A stretch of DNA of 9,717 nt from Phycisphaerales bacterium UBA1845 (GTDB lineage Bacteria > Planctomycetota > Phycisphaerae > UBA1845): contig DDIR01000124.1 of assembly GCA_002338715.1 (NCBI GenBank), positions 87,656-97,372 of the forward strand, in the 5' to 3' direction. Under the pieces are notes generated by a model, which did not search any database, had not been told where the DNA came from, and saw only the letters and a list, made by a program, of their open reading frames with translations. Shown here one piece after another: positions 1-6,851 of this stretch (positions within the stretch are counted from its first letter, which is position 1; every line of letters begins with the position of its first letter). The translations under genes were made by a program, and so were the position numbers.

Positions 1-341
1 AAGCGGCAGCCGCCATCACCGTGCTTGGCATCATCGCGGCGCTGGCGATGACCGCGAGCCTCAACTTCGCCAAGACGCAGGACCACTATCACAAGCGGTT
101 GGCCGCCTCATGGGCAGCGCAAGCGCAGATGGAACGGTACATCGCCGGAGCATCGATCGATTCCGCTCCGCCCGAGGGAACCATCGCCGACAACGTGACG
201 TTATCCACAAAAGTTGAACCAGGCGCCGGGCAATGGGATGCATTCAATCTGGTCATCGTCTCCGCCCGCATCGAAAGCAAACACGGTGCGGCTGTCACCG
301 AATCGGTTCGATGCTACCTGCCGAAGGGGGCGACGCCATGA
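1..341 (+). CDS. Prepilin/pseudopilin-like protein, GspI-like, 5' truncated by window edge
   Basis: The reading frame is open from base 3 and ends at TGA 339-341, so the start lies outside the window. The GTG at 21 is probably an internal Val, because the frame continues upstream as AAAAITVLGII. The visible N-terminus is a hydrophobic helix of about 20 residues. It is followed by LAASWAAQAQMERY, which resembles the helix of type II secretion minor pseudopilins of the GspI type, where a 'LA.WVAENQL' pattern is common. A small beta-rich globular part follows (IADNVTLSTKVEPG, FNLVIVSARIESK), as in pilins. It would sit in the inner membrane and join the pseudopilus tip. It overlaps the next gene by ATGA and is followed by two more pilin-like genes, matching GspI-J-K order. 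The prepilin peptidase site is not in the window, so the family call is tentative. Confidence 0.6.
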   Translation, partial: AAAAITVLGIIAALAMTASLNFAKTQDHYHKRLAASWAAQAQMERYIAGASIDSAPPEGTIADNVTLSTKVEPGAGQWDAFNLVIVSARIESKHGAAVTESVRCYLPKGATP

Positions 342-847
342 TCCGAAAGACGAATCGAAAACGCGGGTTGGCGCTGGCGACGTTGATCACGCTCGTGCCC
401 TTGTTGCTGGTGATTACGACGGTGTCGGCAATGCTCGTCAGCCGCGTGCTCCGTGTTCAGCGCGAAGCAACGTATCGGGTCACCAACACCGACCGGGCTT
501 CAAGTCTGGCCAACCAGCTTCGCACCGACGCTGCCAACGCCACCGAAGTCACGCTCGATGAACAAGGAACCACGCTTGTGCTCGTTGATTCCGCGAAGGA
601 AAGCTCGATCGAGTACACGATTCAAGATGGCGGGGTCACCCGCACCGATCCAAGCGCGAAGGCAGCCGCGTTATCCAACTGGCGCTTCGTTCACGCGAAA
701 GTTCAGTTTTCGTTGGAAGACATCCCCGATCACACGCCACTGATCTGGCTGCGAATCGAATACGAAGTCGAGTTGGAGAAGAAGCTTGTGAATGTCGCCG
801 AGTTGGCCACGGCGATCCATGTCGGAGATGGGGAGGTACAGCAATGA
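338..847 (+). CDS. Prepilin-like protein, GspJ-like minor pseudopilin
   Basis: This 169-aa protein starts at ATG 338, which overlaps the previous stop as ATGA. AGGGGG at 325-330 serves as SD with 7-nt spacing. A longer frame opens at 233 but would run through the preceding gene. The N-terminus has a basic leader (MIRKTNRKRG) followed by LALATLITLVPLLLVITTVSAML, the layout of a type IV prepilin: short positive leader, Gly at -1, then a hydrophobic helix. The Glu normally at +5 of the mature protein is replaced by Thr, and Phe +1 by Leu. The rest alternates helix and beta-like segments (TRTD, WLRIEYEVEL) and fits a small pilin globular domain. Position between a GspI-like and a GspK/PilX-like gene suggests the GspJ role, a tip subunit of a pseudopilus. 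Sequence alone does not separate this from a type IV pilus minor pilin. Confidence 0.65.
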   Translation: MIRKTNRKRGLALATLITLVPLLLVITTVSAMLVSRVLRVQREATYRVTNTDRASSLANQLRTDAANATEVTLDEQGTTLVLVDSAKESSIEYTIQDGGVTRTDPSAKAAALSNWRFVHAKVQFSLEDIPDHTPLIWLRIEYEVELEKKLVNVAELATAIHVGDGEVQQ

Positions 848-1230
848 ACCATCCTTCGCGCCGAAAAGCCGTGTCGTTGATCATCGTGCTGGCGGTGATG
901 GCCATGATTGGATCGGTGGTTGTCGCATTAACGTACCATGCAGTCACCATGCACGAACAGTTACGCAATCAACGACTGCAAGCCACTGCCCGCTATTGCG
1001 CTCAGAGCGCGACCGAACTTCTGCGACGCAATCCCGATTCATTGTCGCCAGCAAACGAACCCCTTGTGCTCGACCTGGACGCACTGTTGGCCGGCGGAAT
1101 AAGAGGCCAAGGCGAAGTTCATCGCACGGCAATCGACGATGCCCCGTCATGCGAGATCGACATTCACCTGCAGCTTTCGCGTCAAAGGCATCGCCTTCGC
1201 ACGCCGGTCACGCTCGCACCACAACCATAA
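844..1230 (+). CDS. Short GspK/PilX-like minor pilin
   Basis: The 128-aa product starts at ATG 844, overlapping the previous stop as ATGA. A strong SD, GGGAGG at 831-836, sits 7 nt upstream. The N-terminus MNHPSRRKAVSLIIVLAVMA is typical of GspK/PilX leaders, where 'RRKG.ALILVLVVLA' is usual. Here the residue before the likely cleavage point is Ala rather than Gly, and no Glu at +5 is present, as is normal for GspK. After the helix comes a helical stretch (MHEQLRNQRLQATARYCAQSA), a 'LDLDALLAGG' segment, and a basic C-terminus. GspK proteins are usually around 300 residues with a large alpha domain, so this one lacks most of that domain. It may be a PilX-like minor pilin or a reduced GspK. No further secretion gene follows, so it seems to close the operon. 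Confidence 0.6.
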   Translation: MNHPSRRKAVSLIIVLAVMAMIGSVVVALTYHAVTMHEQLRNQRLQATARYCAQSATELLRRNPDSLSPANEPLVLDLDALLAGGIRGQGEVHRTAIDDAPSCEIDIHLQLSRQRHRLRTPVTLAPQP

Positions 1231-1312
1231 GAAACACGCACGCATTCGGGGTCCATTCGGCGTCAGGCCATTTTCGATGCCGTTTCTTACGATCTGCTTG
1301 TTTGCCACGAAT

Positions 1313-1356
1313 CCGTAGGGTAGGCTCTTATGCCTACGGCGGCTTCGACGTTTTTT
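1313..1356. other. Imperfect hairpin followed by a T-run; possible operon end signal or REP-like element
   Basis: CCGTAGG (1313-1319) and CCTACGG (1333-1339) are perfect inverted repeats of 7 bp. An alternative register pairs GTAGGC (1320-1325) with GCCTAC (1332-1337) around a TCTTAT loop. Six T's follow at 1351-1356. The gap of about 12-17 nt between stem and T-run is long for an intrinsic terminator, so that reading is weak. The position, between the pilin-like operon and the lipoprotein gene, fits either a terminator or a dispersed intergenic palindrome. Confidence 0.35.
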
Positions 1357-1390
1357 GTCGGCGTTGCTGATCGCGCATGAATACAAGATT

Positions 1391-1403
1391 GACTCGTTGA
1401 GTC
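1391..1403. other. Small perfect dyad beside the lipoprotein SD
   Basis: GACTC (1391-1395) and GAGTC (1399-1403) flank a GTT centre. The dyad ends one base before the GGGAG SD (1405-1409) of the lipoprotein gene. It could be a short hairpin affecting translation initiation, or chance; a 5-bp dyad is not rare. Confidence 0.2.
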
Positions 1404-1416
1404 CGGGAGATGTCCT

Positions 1417-1947
1417 ATGATTCGTTCCAACCTGTTTCGAATACTGATGTCGCTGGGTTTTGTTTGCACGCTCCTGTCGGGATGTGGCAAGCGAAGGGAA
1501 GTCGTGCAATATGAGTACTTCGAACCGGGACATACGTGTTCGGTGGGCTGCCACGATCATTACTACGTCGACCGCAATGTGATCTACGTCAAAGGCCACC
1601 GCCATTCAAGAAACTGCGGACACTATTGGGACGGAAGCTGCTGGCGACAGAACCGTGCCGCCCGCTTGAACCCGCGGCCTTACTCCAGCGCACCGATTCA
1701 CCTCGACGACCGTCACGGGCATTACAACCAACCGAAACCTCGCGACCGCGATCGGTACAACAACCGTGATCGGCGAAACAATCATGACGACCGACGCATC
1801 GACAACTCTCGCCGCAACGACGACAACCGTCGTAGCAACGATCGCCATCGCCAATCCAACCGGAATCGAAGTCGGGCAAGCGATACGCGACCCGAAAAAG
1901 TCAATCAAACCATGCGGCAAAAGAGTTCGGGCGATCGCGACGATTAA
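1417..1947 (+). CDS. Lipoprotein with Cys/His-rich segment and Arg/Asn/Asp-rich tail, unknown function
   Basis: This 176-aa protein starts at ATG 1417, with GGGAG at 1405-1409 as SD (7-nt spacing). Residues 1-22 form a lipoprotein signal peptide, and LSGC at 20-23 is a good lipobox, so Cys23 is predicted to be lipidated after export. The mature part begins with a Cys/His-rich segment (residues about 39-75): Cys41, Cys45, Cys67 and Cys75, with His39, 46, 48, 61, 63 and 69, including GHRHSRNCGHYWDGSCW. Such spacing suggests metal binding or disulfides; this is inference. From about residue 105 to the end it is low complexity, dominated by Arg, Asn, Asp and Ser, with no predicted fold and a strongly charged character. 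That could bind polyanions, the cell surface or peptidoglycan. His/Cys-rich lipoproteins of this style seem familiar from planctomycetes, but no characterised family was recognised. It appears to be its own transcription unit. Confidence 0.75.
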   Translation: MIRSNLFRILMSLGFVCTLLSGCGKRREVVQYEYFEPGHTCSVGCHDHYYVDRNVIYVKGHRHSRNCGHYWDGSCWRQNRAARLNPRPYSSAPIHLDDRHGHYNQPKPRDRDRYNNRDRRNNHDDRRIDNSRRNDDNRRSNDRHRQSNRNRSRASDTRPEKVNQTMRQKSSGDRDD

Positions 1948-2010
1948 TCCAAGCATCGCAGCCACCCAAGCAACCGCTGAATATCTTCTGGATTCTCACT
2001 TGTGTTGAAG

Positions 2011-2039
2011 TTTGCAGGATGGGACGCCCTGTCTGCAAA
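2011..2039. other. Imperfect palindrome covering the ATG at 2019
   Basis: TTTGCAG (2011-2017) pairs perfectly with CTGCAAA (2033-2039). Inside, GGG (2021-2023) pairs with CCC (2027-2029) around ACG. The ATG that would give the longest peptidase frame (2019-2021) lies within the structure. It is not followed directly by a T-run, so it is not a typical terminator of the lipoprotein gene. It may be a leader RNA structure or an operator. Confidence 0.4.
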
Positions 2040-4166
2040 TCAAGAATACCCGTGTACGCCTGCTTTTTTGATCACAGGAGCGCTGCCATCAACCGATTAC
2101 AGACCACATTGATCGTCGCCTGCGCCCTTTGCCTGGTTCCCATTGGATCTTTGGTCGCTGCCGGCGAAACCACGAAGCAATTTCAACCGCTCGACGTGTT
2201 CGAACTCGAATACGCTTCCGACCCGCGCATCGCCCCCGATGGCGAGTGGATCGTCTACGCACGCACTTCCATGGACATCATGAAGGACTCGAAGCGATCG
2301 ACACTTTGGCGCATCGGGTTCGATGGCCGCGATCATCGACCGCTCACTTCAAGCCAGGATAGCCAGGGTTCGCCGCGTTTTTCACCGGATGGCAAGCGAT
2401 TGCTCTATGTGTCCGTCGCCGACGGTTCCGCGCAGCTTTACGTGCGCTGGCTCGACACCGGACAGGAAGCCAAGCTGACGCAATTGCCTCGAAGCCCCGG
2501 CGGACTCACCTGGTCGCCCGACGGAAAGCACATCGCCTTCTCAATGTTCGTTCCCGATTCGCCGGAACCATTCGTCAAAATGCCCGACAAACCCAAAGGC
2601 GCAGAATGGGCAGAGCCGGCCAAGGTCATCAGCAAACTCAAATATCGAAGCGATGGCAGCGGTTATCTGGAAGACGGTTACACCCATTTGTTCATCGTGT
2701 CGGCTGAGGGCGGCACTCCGCATCAGGTGACGTCTGGCGACTTCAATCACAACGCATCCCCCGTGTGGACGCCGGATGGTCAATCGCTGATCTTCTCGGC
2801 CAACCGTCACGACGATTGGGAATTCGACATACTCAATTCGGAAATCTACGAAGTCGAGTTGGCCAGCGGTGCGATCAAAGCGCTGACCGATCGCTTCGGA
2901 CCCGACGAGTCGCCAGCTCTCTCGCCCAACGGCAACCAGATCGCATACATTGGTTTCGACGACAAGCGTCAAGGCTACGAAACGCGCAAGATCTATGTGA
3001 TGAATCGCGACGGCAGCGGGTCAAGACTGCTGAGCGCTGCGCTCGACCGCAGCGCCGAAGACCTGGTTTGGGATGCGAAAGGTGATGGGCTGTACTTTCA
3101 ATATTCCGATCAGGGCGATACGAAGATCGCTTACATCAGTCTCGACGGCCAACTTGAAACGCTCACCGGTGGCGTCGGCGGGTTGTCGCTGGGCCGTCCT
3201 TATGCCAGCGGTTCGTTCACCGTCTCTGACAACGGTCACATCGCCTTCACGCACACCGCGCCGGATCATCCAGCCGACATCGCCACATGCGTGCGGGGTC
3301 AGGCATCGCGACGCATCACCGCGCTCAACGATGACCTGCTGAAATTCCGCACGCTCGGATCGGTCGAGGAAATTTGGTTTCCATCGAGCTTCGACCAACG
3401 CAAAATTCAAGGCTGGATCGTCAAACCGCCCGACTTCGACGCCGGCAAAAAATATCCGCTCATTCTCGAAATTCACGGTGGACCGTTCGCCGACTATGGC
3501 CACCGCTTCGCGGCTGAGTTGCAGCTATACGCAGCCGCCGGATACGTGGTGCTCTACGCCAACCCGCGCGGCAGCACCGGTTATGGCCAGGAATTCGGCA
3601 ACTTGATTCACCACAACTACCCCAGCCAGGATTACGACGACCTGATGTCGGGCGTCGATGCGGTCATCAAACAGGGTTACGTCGACACCAAACGACTGTA
3701 CGTCACCGGTGGAAGCGGCGGCGGTGTGCTGACGAGTTGGATCGTCGGCAAGACCGATCGTTTCGCAGCCGCAGTCGTTGTCAAACCGGTCATCAACTGG
3801 ATGAGCTTTGCACTAACCGCAGACTACTACACGTTCTTTCATCGTTACTGGTTCGCCGACTATCCGTGGAATGATCCGCAGGAATACTTCCGCCGCTCGC
3901 CGCTCTCGCTGGTTGGAAACGTCAAAACGCCGACGATGCTGCTCACCGGAGAAGCCGACTACCGCACGCCGATCAGCGAAACGGAGCAGTACTATCAAGC
4001 GCTCAAACTCTGCAAGGTCGAAACGGTGATGGTCCGCGTCCCCGAAGCATCGCACAGCATCGCGTCGCGCCCGAGTCGGCTCATCACCAAGGTCGCCCAC
4101 ATCCTGAAATGGTTCGACGATCACGGCGGCAAGGTGAAAGAACCTTCGGACAAAGCCAAGTCATGA
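2019..4166 (+). CDS. Secreted S9-family serine peptidase (prolyl oligopeptidase / acylaminoacyl-peptidase type)
   Basis: A serine exopeptidase or oligopeptidase cutting short peptides, probably in the periplasm. Numbered from ATG 2019 (715 aa), residues about 60-420 form a TolB/PD40-like beta propeller with repeated blade motifs: RIAPDGEWIVYA, RFSPDGKRLLYVS, TWSPDGKHIAFSM, VWTPDGQSLIFSA and ALSPNGNQIAYIG. The alpha/beta-hydrolase domain follows, with ILEIHGGPFADYG (oxyanion region). The triad is complete: Ser566 in GGSGGG, Asp647 in TGEADYRTP and His679 in EASHSIASRP. The likely true start is ATC at 2088 (692 aa): AGGAG at 2076-2080 is 7 nt upstream, and the protein then begins NRLQTTLIVACALCLVPIGS ending VAAG, a clean signal peptide. 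Starting at 2019 adds 23 residues and buries the signal. GTG 2052 is another option with a weaker SD. The 3' end overlaps the nitrilase start (ATGA), so both are probably cotranscribed. Family call is firm; substrate is unknown. Confidence 0.93.
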   Translation: MGRPVCKSRIPVYACFFDHRSAAINRLQTTLIVACALCLVPIGSLVAAGETTKQFQPLDVFELEYASDPRIAPDGEWIVYARTSMDIMKDSKRSTLWRIGFDGRDHRPLTSSQDSQGSPRFSPDGKRLLYVSVADGSAQLYVRWLDTGQEAKLTQLPRSPGGLTWSPDGKHIAFSMFVPDSPEPFVKMPDKPKGAEWAEPAKVISKLKYRSDGSGYLEDGYTHLFIVSAEGGTPHQVTSGDFNHNASPVWTPDGQSLIFSANRHDDWEFDILNSEIYEVELASGAIKALTDRFGPDESPALSPNGNQIAYIGFDDKRQGYETRKIYVMNRDGSGSRLLSAALDRSAEDLVWDAKGDGLYFQYSDQGDTKIAYISLDGQLETLTGGVGGLSLGRPYASGSFTVSDNGHIAFTHTAPDHPADIATCVRGQASRRITALNDDLLKFRTLGSVEEIWFPSSFDQRKIQGWIVKPPDFDAGKKYPLILEIHGGPFADYGHRFAAELQLYAAAGYVVLYANPRGSTGYGQEFGNLIHHNYPSQDYDDLMSGVDAVIKQGYVDTKRLYVTGGSGGGVLTSWIVGKTDRFAAAVVVKPVINWMSFALTADYYTFFHRYWFADYPWNDPQEYFRRSPLSLVGNVKTPTMLLTGEADYRTPISETEQYYQALKLCKVETVMVRVPEASHSIASRPSRLITKVAHILKWFDDHGGKVKEPSDKAKS
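2076..2090 (+). promoter_or_regulatory. Ribosome binding site pointing to an ATC start for the S9 peptidase
   Basis: AGGAG at 2076-2080 is followed by CGCTGCC and then ATC at 2088-2090, in frame with the peptidase. No ATG, GTG or TTG lies at normal SD distance. The residues after ATC form a standard signal peptide start. ATC may be the real, rare start codon, or ATG may have been mutated or misread. Confidence 0.55.
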
Positions 4167-5113
4167 AAGTCGCCATCGCCCAAATCGCGCCGGTGTTCAT
4201 GGACCGCGCTGCGACGACTGCCCGCGTTGTGGAATCCATCAACGAGGCGTCAAAGCAAGGTTGCGCGCTTGTTGCGTTTGGCGAATCGCTGATCCCTGCG
4301 TATCCGTTTTGGCTGAGTCGCACCGGCGGCGCGAAGTTCGACGACGAACGGCAGAAGGCATGGCACGCCCGCTACATGACGCAAGCAGTCGCGCCACATG
4401 AAGGACACTTGGACGCAATCACTGATGCTGCCCGGCGCGGCAACATCGCGGTGGTGGTCGGCATCACCGAACGTCCCATAGATCGGGGCGGCCACTCGCT
4501 CTACTGCTCACGCGTATTCATCAGCAACAAGGGCGAAGTGCTCTCGATTCATCGCAAGTTGATGCCAACCTACGAAGAGCGGCTGTCGTGGGGCATTGGC
4601 GATGGCGCCGGTTTGGTGACGCACCGTGTCGGACCATTCACGGTCGGCTCGCTGAACTGTTGGGAAAACTGGATGCCCCTTGCCCGCACCGCGCTCTATG
4701 CCCAGGGCGAAGACCTGCACGTCGCCATTTGGCCGGGGTGTGTGCGACTGACTGCCGACATCACGCGGTTCATCGCCCTCGAATCGCGATCGTTTGTCAT
4801 CTCTGCCGGCGCGATCCTGCGCGAGAGCGACTTGCCAAGCGATCTTCCGGAACGCAATCAGCTGGCCAACCCGGGCGAAACGATTTACGACGGCGGCTCC
4901 TGCATCGCCGCGCCCGATGGAACCTGGCTCGTTGAGCCGGTCGCTGGCAAGGAAGAGTTGATCGTCTGCGAGCTGGATCACAATTGGGTGTACAAAGAGC
5001 GGCAGAACTTCGACGCCACAGGTCACTATTCGCGCCCGGATGTGCTCCGCCTTTTCGTCGACCGCAATCGCAACGCCACGCTCGGTGAGCCACCACAATC
5101 CACCGAGCGTTAG
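4163..5113 (+). CDS. Nitrilase (carbon-nitrogen hydrolase, branch 1 nitrilase type)
   Basis: Predicted to hydrolyse an organic nitrile to the carboxylic acid and ammonia. The protein is 316 aa from ATG 4163, which overlaps the peptidase stop as ATGA; an upstream ATG at 4109 would lie inside the peptidase gene. The nitrilase superfamily triad is present: Glu41 in VAFGESLIPAYPFW, Lys132 in HRKLMPTYEERLSWG and Cys166 in LNCWENWMPLARTALYAQG. The CWEN..PL context, the PTYEERL.WG.GDG stretch, and the terminal FDATGHYSRPDVLRL are hallmarks of true nitrilases rather than amidases or carbamoylases. Length matches the family (about 310-350). No signal peptide, so it is cytoplasmic, whereas the coupled peptidase is exported; a shared substrate pathway is therefore not obvious. 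It is not set in a recognisable Nit1C gene cluster. Natural substrate unknown. Confidence 0.93.
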   Translation: MKVAIAQIAPVFMDRAATTARVVESINEASKQGCALVAFGESLIPAYPFWLSRTGGAKFDDERQKAWHARYMTQAVAPHEGHLDAITDAARRGNIAVVVGITERPIDRGGHSLYCSRVFISNKGEVLSIHRKLMPTYEERLSWGIGDGAGLVTHRVGPFTVGSLNCWENWMPLARTALYAQGEDLHVAIWPGCVRLTADITRFIALESRSFVISAGAILRESDLPSDLPERNQLANPGETIYDGGSCIAAPDGTWLVEPVAGKEELIVCELDHNWVYKERQNFDATGHYSRPDVLRLFVDRNRNATLGEPPQSTER

Positions 5114-5128
5114 CAACGCGCTCGTCTG

Positions 5129-6448
5129 TTAGCCGACAACCTTGCGGACCGCTTTTTCGAGTTGCCCCGGGTTGCGTTCTTCGAGTTCATAACCGATGCG
5201 AAGGTGCGGTTTTTCGATATTGAGCATGCGCCCGAGATCGATCGGCGTACCGATCAACACCACATCGCAGTTCGAATCGTTGATGGTTTTTTCGAGCTCT
5301 CGCACCTGCGCCGCGCCGTAACCCATCGCCGGCAGCACAGCTTCACAGTGCGTGTACTTTTCAAACGTATGTTTGATCGAGCCAGCCGCGAACGGTCGCG
5401 GGTCGATGATCTCTGCCGCCCCATGTTGTTTCGCCGCGACGTAGGCCGCACCGTACGGCATCTCACCGTGCGATACGGTCGGGCCGTCTTCGACGCATAG
5501 CACGCGTTTGCCCTTGATGTGCGACGCGCCGTCGATGGTCAGCGGTGAATTGCATTCGATGATTTCGGCATCCGGGTTGACAGCTCTCACGTTGGACAAG
5601 ACAACATCGATACCCGCCTGCTCGGCGGTGTCCATCTTGTTGACGATCACAGCATCGGACGCCCGAAGGTTGGTTTCGCCCGGATAGTAAGCCAGTTCAT
5701 GTCCCGGACGATGTGGGTCGACGACGGTGATATACAGGTCCGGTTTGAAGAACGGCGTGTCGTTGTTACCGCCATCCCAGAGGATAACGTCGGCTTCCTT
5801 TTCGGCTTCACTCAGGATGCGCTGATAATCCACACCGGCGTAGACGACGTTACCGGCTTCAATGTGCAGTTCGTATTCTTCGCGCTCTTCGATCGTGCAT
5901 TTGTGGTGATCAAGATCGGTCAATTTTTCGAAACGCTGGCAGACCTGTTCGCGTAGATCGCCGTACGGCATCGGGTGGCGCACCGCGACGGTTTTCTTGC
6001 CCATGGACTTGAGGATCTTCGCGATCGCCCGGGTCGTCTGACTCTTACCGCAGCCGGTGCGCACCGCGCACACCGCGATCACGGGTTTCATGCTCGCGAT
6101 CATCGTTGCATCGGTTCCCAGCAGCATGAAGTTCGCGCCGGCTGCATTGACCAGCGAGACCTTGTGCATCACATTGATGTGGGCAGTGTCAGAGTATGAC
6201 ATCGAACACAAATTGACGCGGTGCTCTTTGATCAGGCCCTTGAGTTCTTCCTCCGCATAAATCGGAATGCCGTCCGGATAGCGCGGCCCCGAAAGCTCGG
6301 ATGGATACGTCCGCCCATCAATGTCTGGAATCTGGGCAGCCGTAAAGCAGATCACTTCAACATCATCACGATTCTTCCAATAGACGTTGAAGTCATGAAA
6401 GTCGCGTCCTGCCGCCCCAAGAATAATCAGCCTGTGTGGTGCGTTCAT
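5129..6448 (-). CDS. P-loop GTPase/kinase-like protein of the cyclic 2,3-diphosphoglycerate synthetase family (COG2403 type)
   Basis: 439 aa, ATG at 6446-6448, with AAGGT (complement of 6455-6459) 6 nt upstream as SD. The N-terminal region (1-120) is Rossmann-like: RLIILGAAGRDFHDFNVYW, then CFTAAQIPDIDGRTYPSELSGP and a GIPIY segment. A P-loop follows at 128-136 (AVRTGCGKS; Lys135, Ser136). VAVRHPMPYGDL, a possible Walker B Asp225 in VILWDGGNND, and NKMD at 270-273, a GTPase G4-like motif, come next. These match proteins annotated as cyclic 2,3-diphosphoglycerate synthetase, known from Methanothermus fervidus, where the enzyme makes the thermoprotectant cyclic 2,3-diphosphoglycerate with ATP. 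Length fits the family. Bacterial members have no demonstrated function that I know of, so the enzymatic name may not apply. The gene converges on the nitrilase with only 15 bp between stops and is divergent from padR. Cytoplasmic; no signal peptide. Confidence 0.85.
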   Translation of the reverse strand: MNAPHRLIILGAAGRDFHDFNVYWKNRDDVEVICFTAAQIPDIDGRTYPSELSGPRYPDGIPIYAEEELKGLIKEHRVNLCSMSYSDTAHINVMHKVSLVNAAGANFMLLGTDATMIASMKPVIAVCAVRTGCGKSQTTRAIAKILKSMGKKTVAVRHPMPYGDLREQVCQRFEKLTDLDHHKCTIEEREEYELHIEAGNVVYAGVDYQRILSEAEKEADVILWDGGNNDTPFFKPDLYITVVDPHRPGHELAYYPGETNLRASDAVIVNKMDTAEQAGIDVVLSNVRAVNPDAEIIECNSPLTIDGASHIKGKRVLCVEDGPTVSHGEMPYGAAYVAAKQHGAAEIIDPRPFAAGSIKHTFEKYTHCEAVLPAMGYGAAQVRELEKTINDSNCDVVLIGTPIDLGRMLNIEKPHLRIGYELEERNPGQLEKAVRKVVG

Positions 6449-6851
6449 ATCGAAACCTTAAACCTGGTTGAATTGAGTTATAGTCAACAAAGCCACCGCG
6501 AAGCCGCCCCCGCACGTCGGACAATGACACGAACAATCGGCGTTATGCAAACGTGATGCATAAATGCCTCTGCAATAGTCGTGCCAACCGCCCTCGAGCC
6601 TGCTCATTGCGATGGCGATGGCTCAACGAAAATCACGCAGCAACCATTAACCGAAATTGATTCGGTACTGCTCTCCACGATTCACACGTCTCGACAACCG
6701 CCTTTCCCTTGGCTACGGGCACCTTGAAACGGCGAGTCGGGCGAAATGGCCCACCCATTCGCGCCCCTATCCCCAGCAGGCAACTCCTCGGATGTCCAAT
6801 CGCGTTGTACGCCAGAATCTCGCTTCTGAGCCAGAAAAACGCACCAAATAC
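6449..6851. other. Divergent intergenic region with no convincing gene
   Basis: About 400 bp between the minus-strand P-loop gene and the padR promoter. Small open frames exist on both strands, but none has a good SD or a recognisable product. It must hold the promoter of the minus-strand gene. A TATAAC-like -10 is visible on that strand just upstream of the SD (complement of about 6472-6477), without a clear -35. It also contains the 21-bp palindrome listed separately and a minor dyad at 6650-6666. Confidence 0.6.
6543..6563. promoter_or_regulatory. 21-bp perfect-arm palindrome, candidate operator
   Basis: TTATGCA (6543-6549) and TGCATAA (6557-6563) are perfect 7-bp inverted arms around a 7-nt centre. 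The site lies about 95-115 bp upstream of the minus-strand P-loop gene start. The TATGC/GCATA core is the same as in the left dyad at the padR promoter, with wider spacing. This suggests a transcription factor site, possibly for the same regulator. Confidence 0.4.

Noticed and set aside
233..337. Upstream extension of the GspJ-like gene to an ATG at 233
   Set aside because: It would lie inside the preceding pilin-like gene; ATG 338 has a good SD, an ATGA overlap and the prepilin leader.
1766..2008. Open frame overlapping the lipoprotein tail (80 aa)
   Set aside because: Out-of-frame reading of the low-complexity Arg/Asn/Asp codons; no SD and no known product.
4508..5116. Long antisense frame (202 aa) opposite the nitrilase, and similar antisense frames opposite the peptidase
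   Set aside because: Shadows of high-GC coding sequence on the other strand; products show no domain, signal peptide or SD, while the sense frames carry full catalytic motifs.
6650..6666. ACCGAA-N5-TTCGGT inverted repeat in the divergent gap
   Set aside because: Short arms, no T-run, not near a promoter element or start; could easily be chance.
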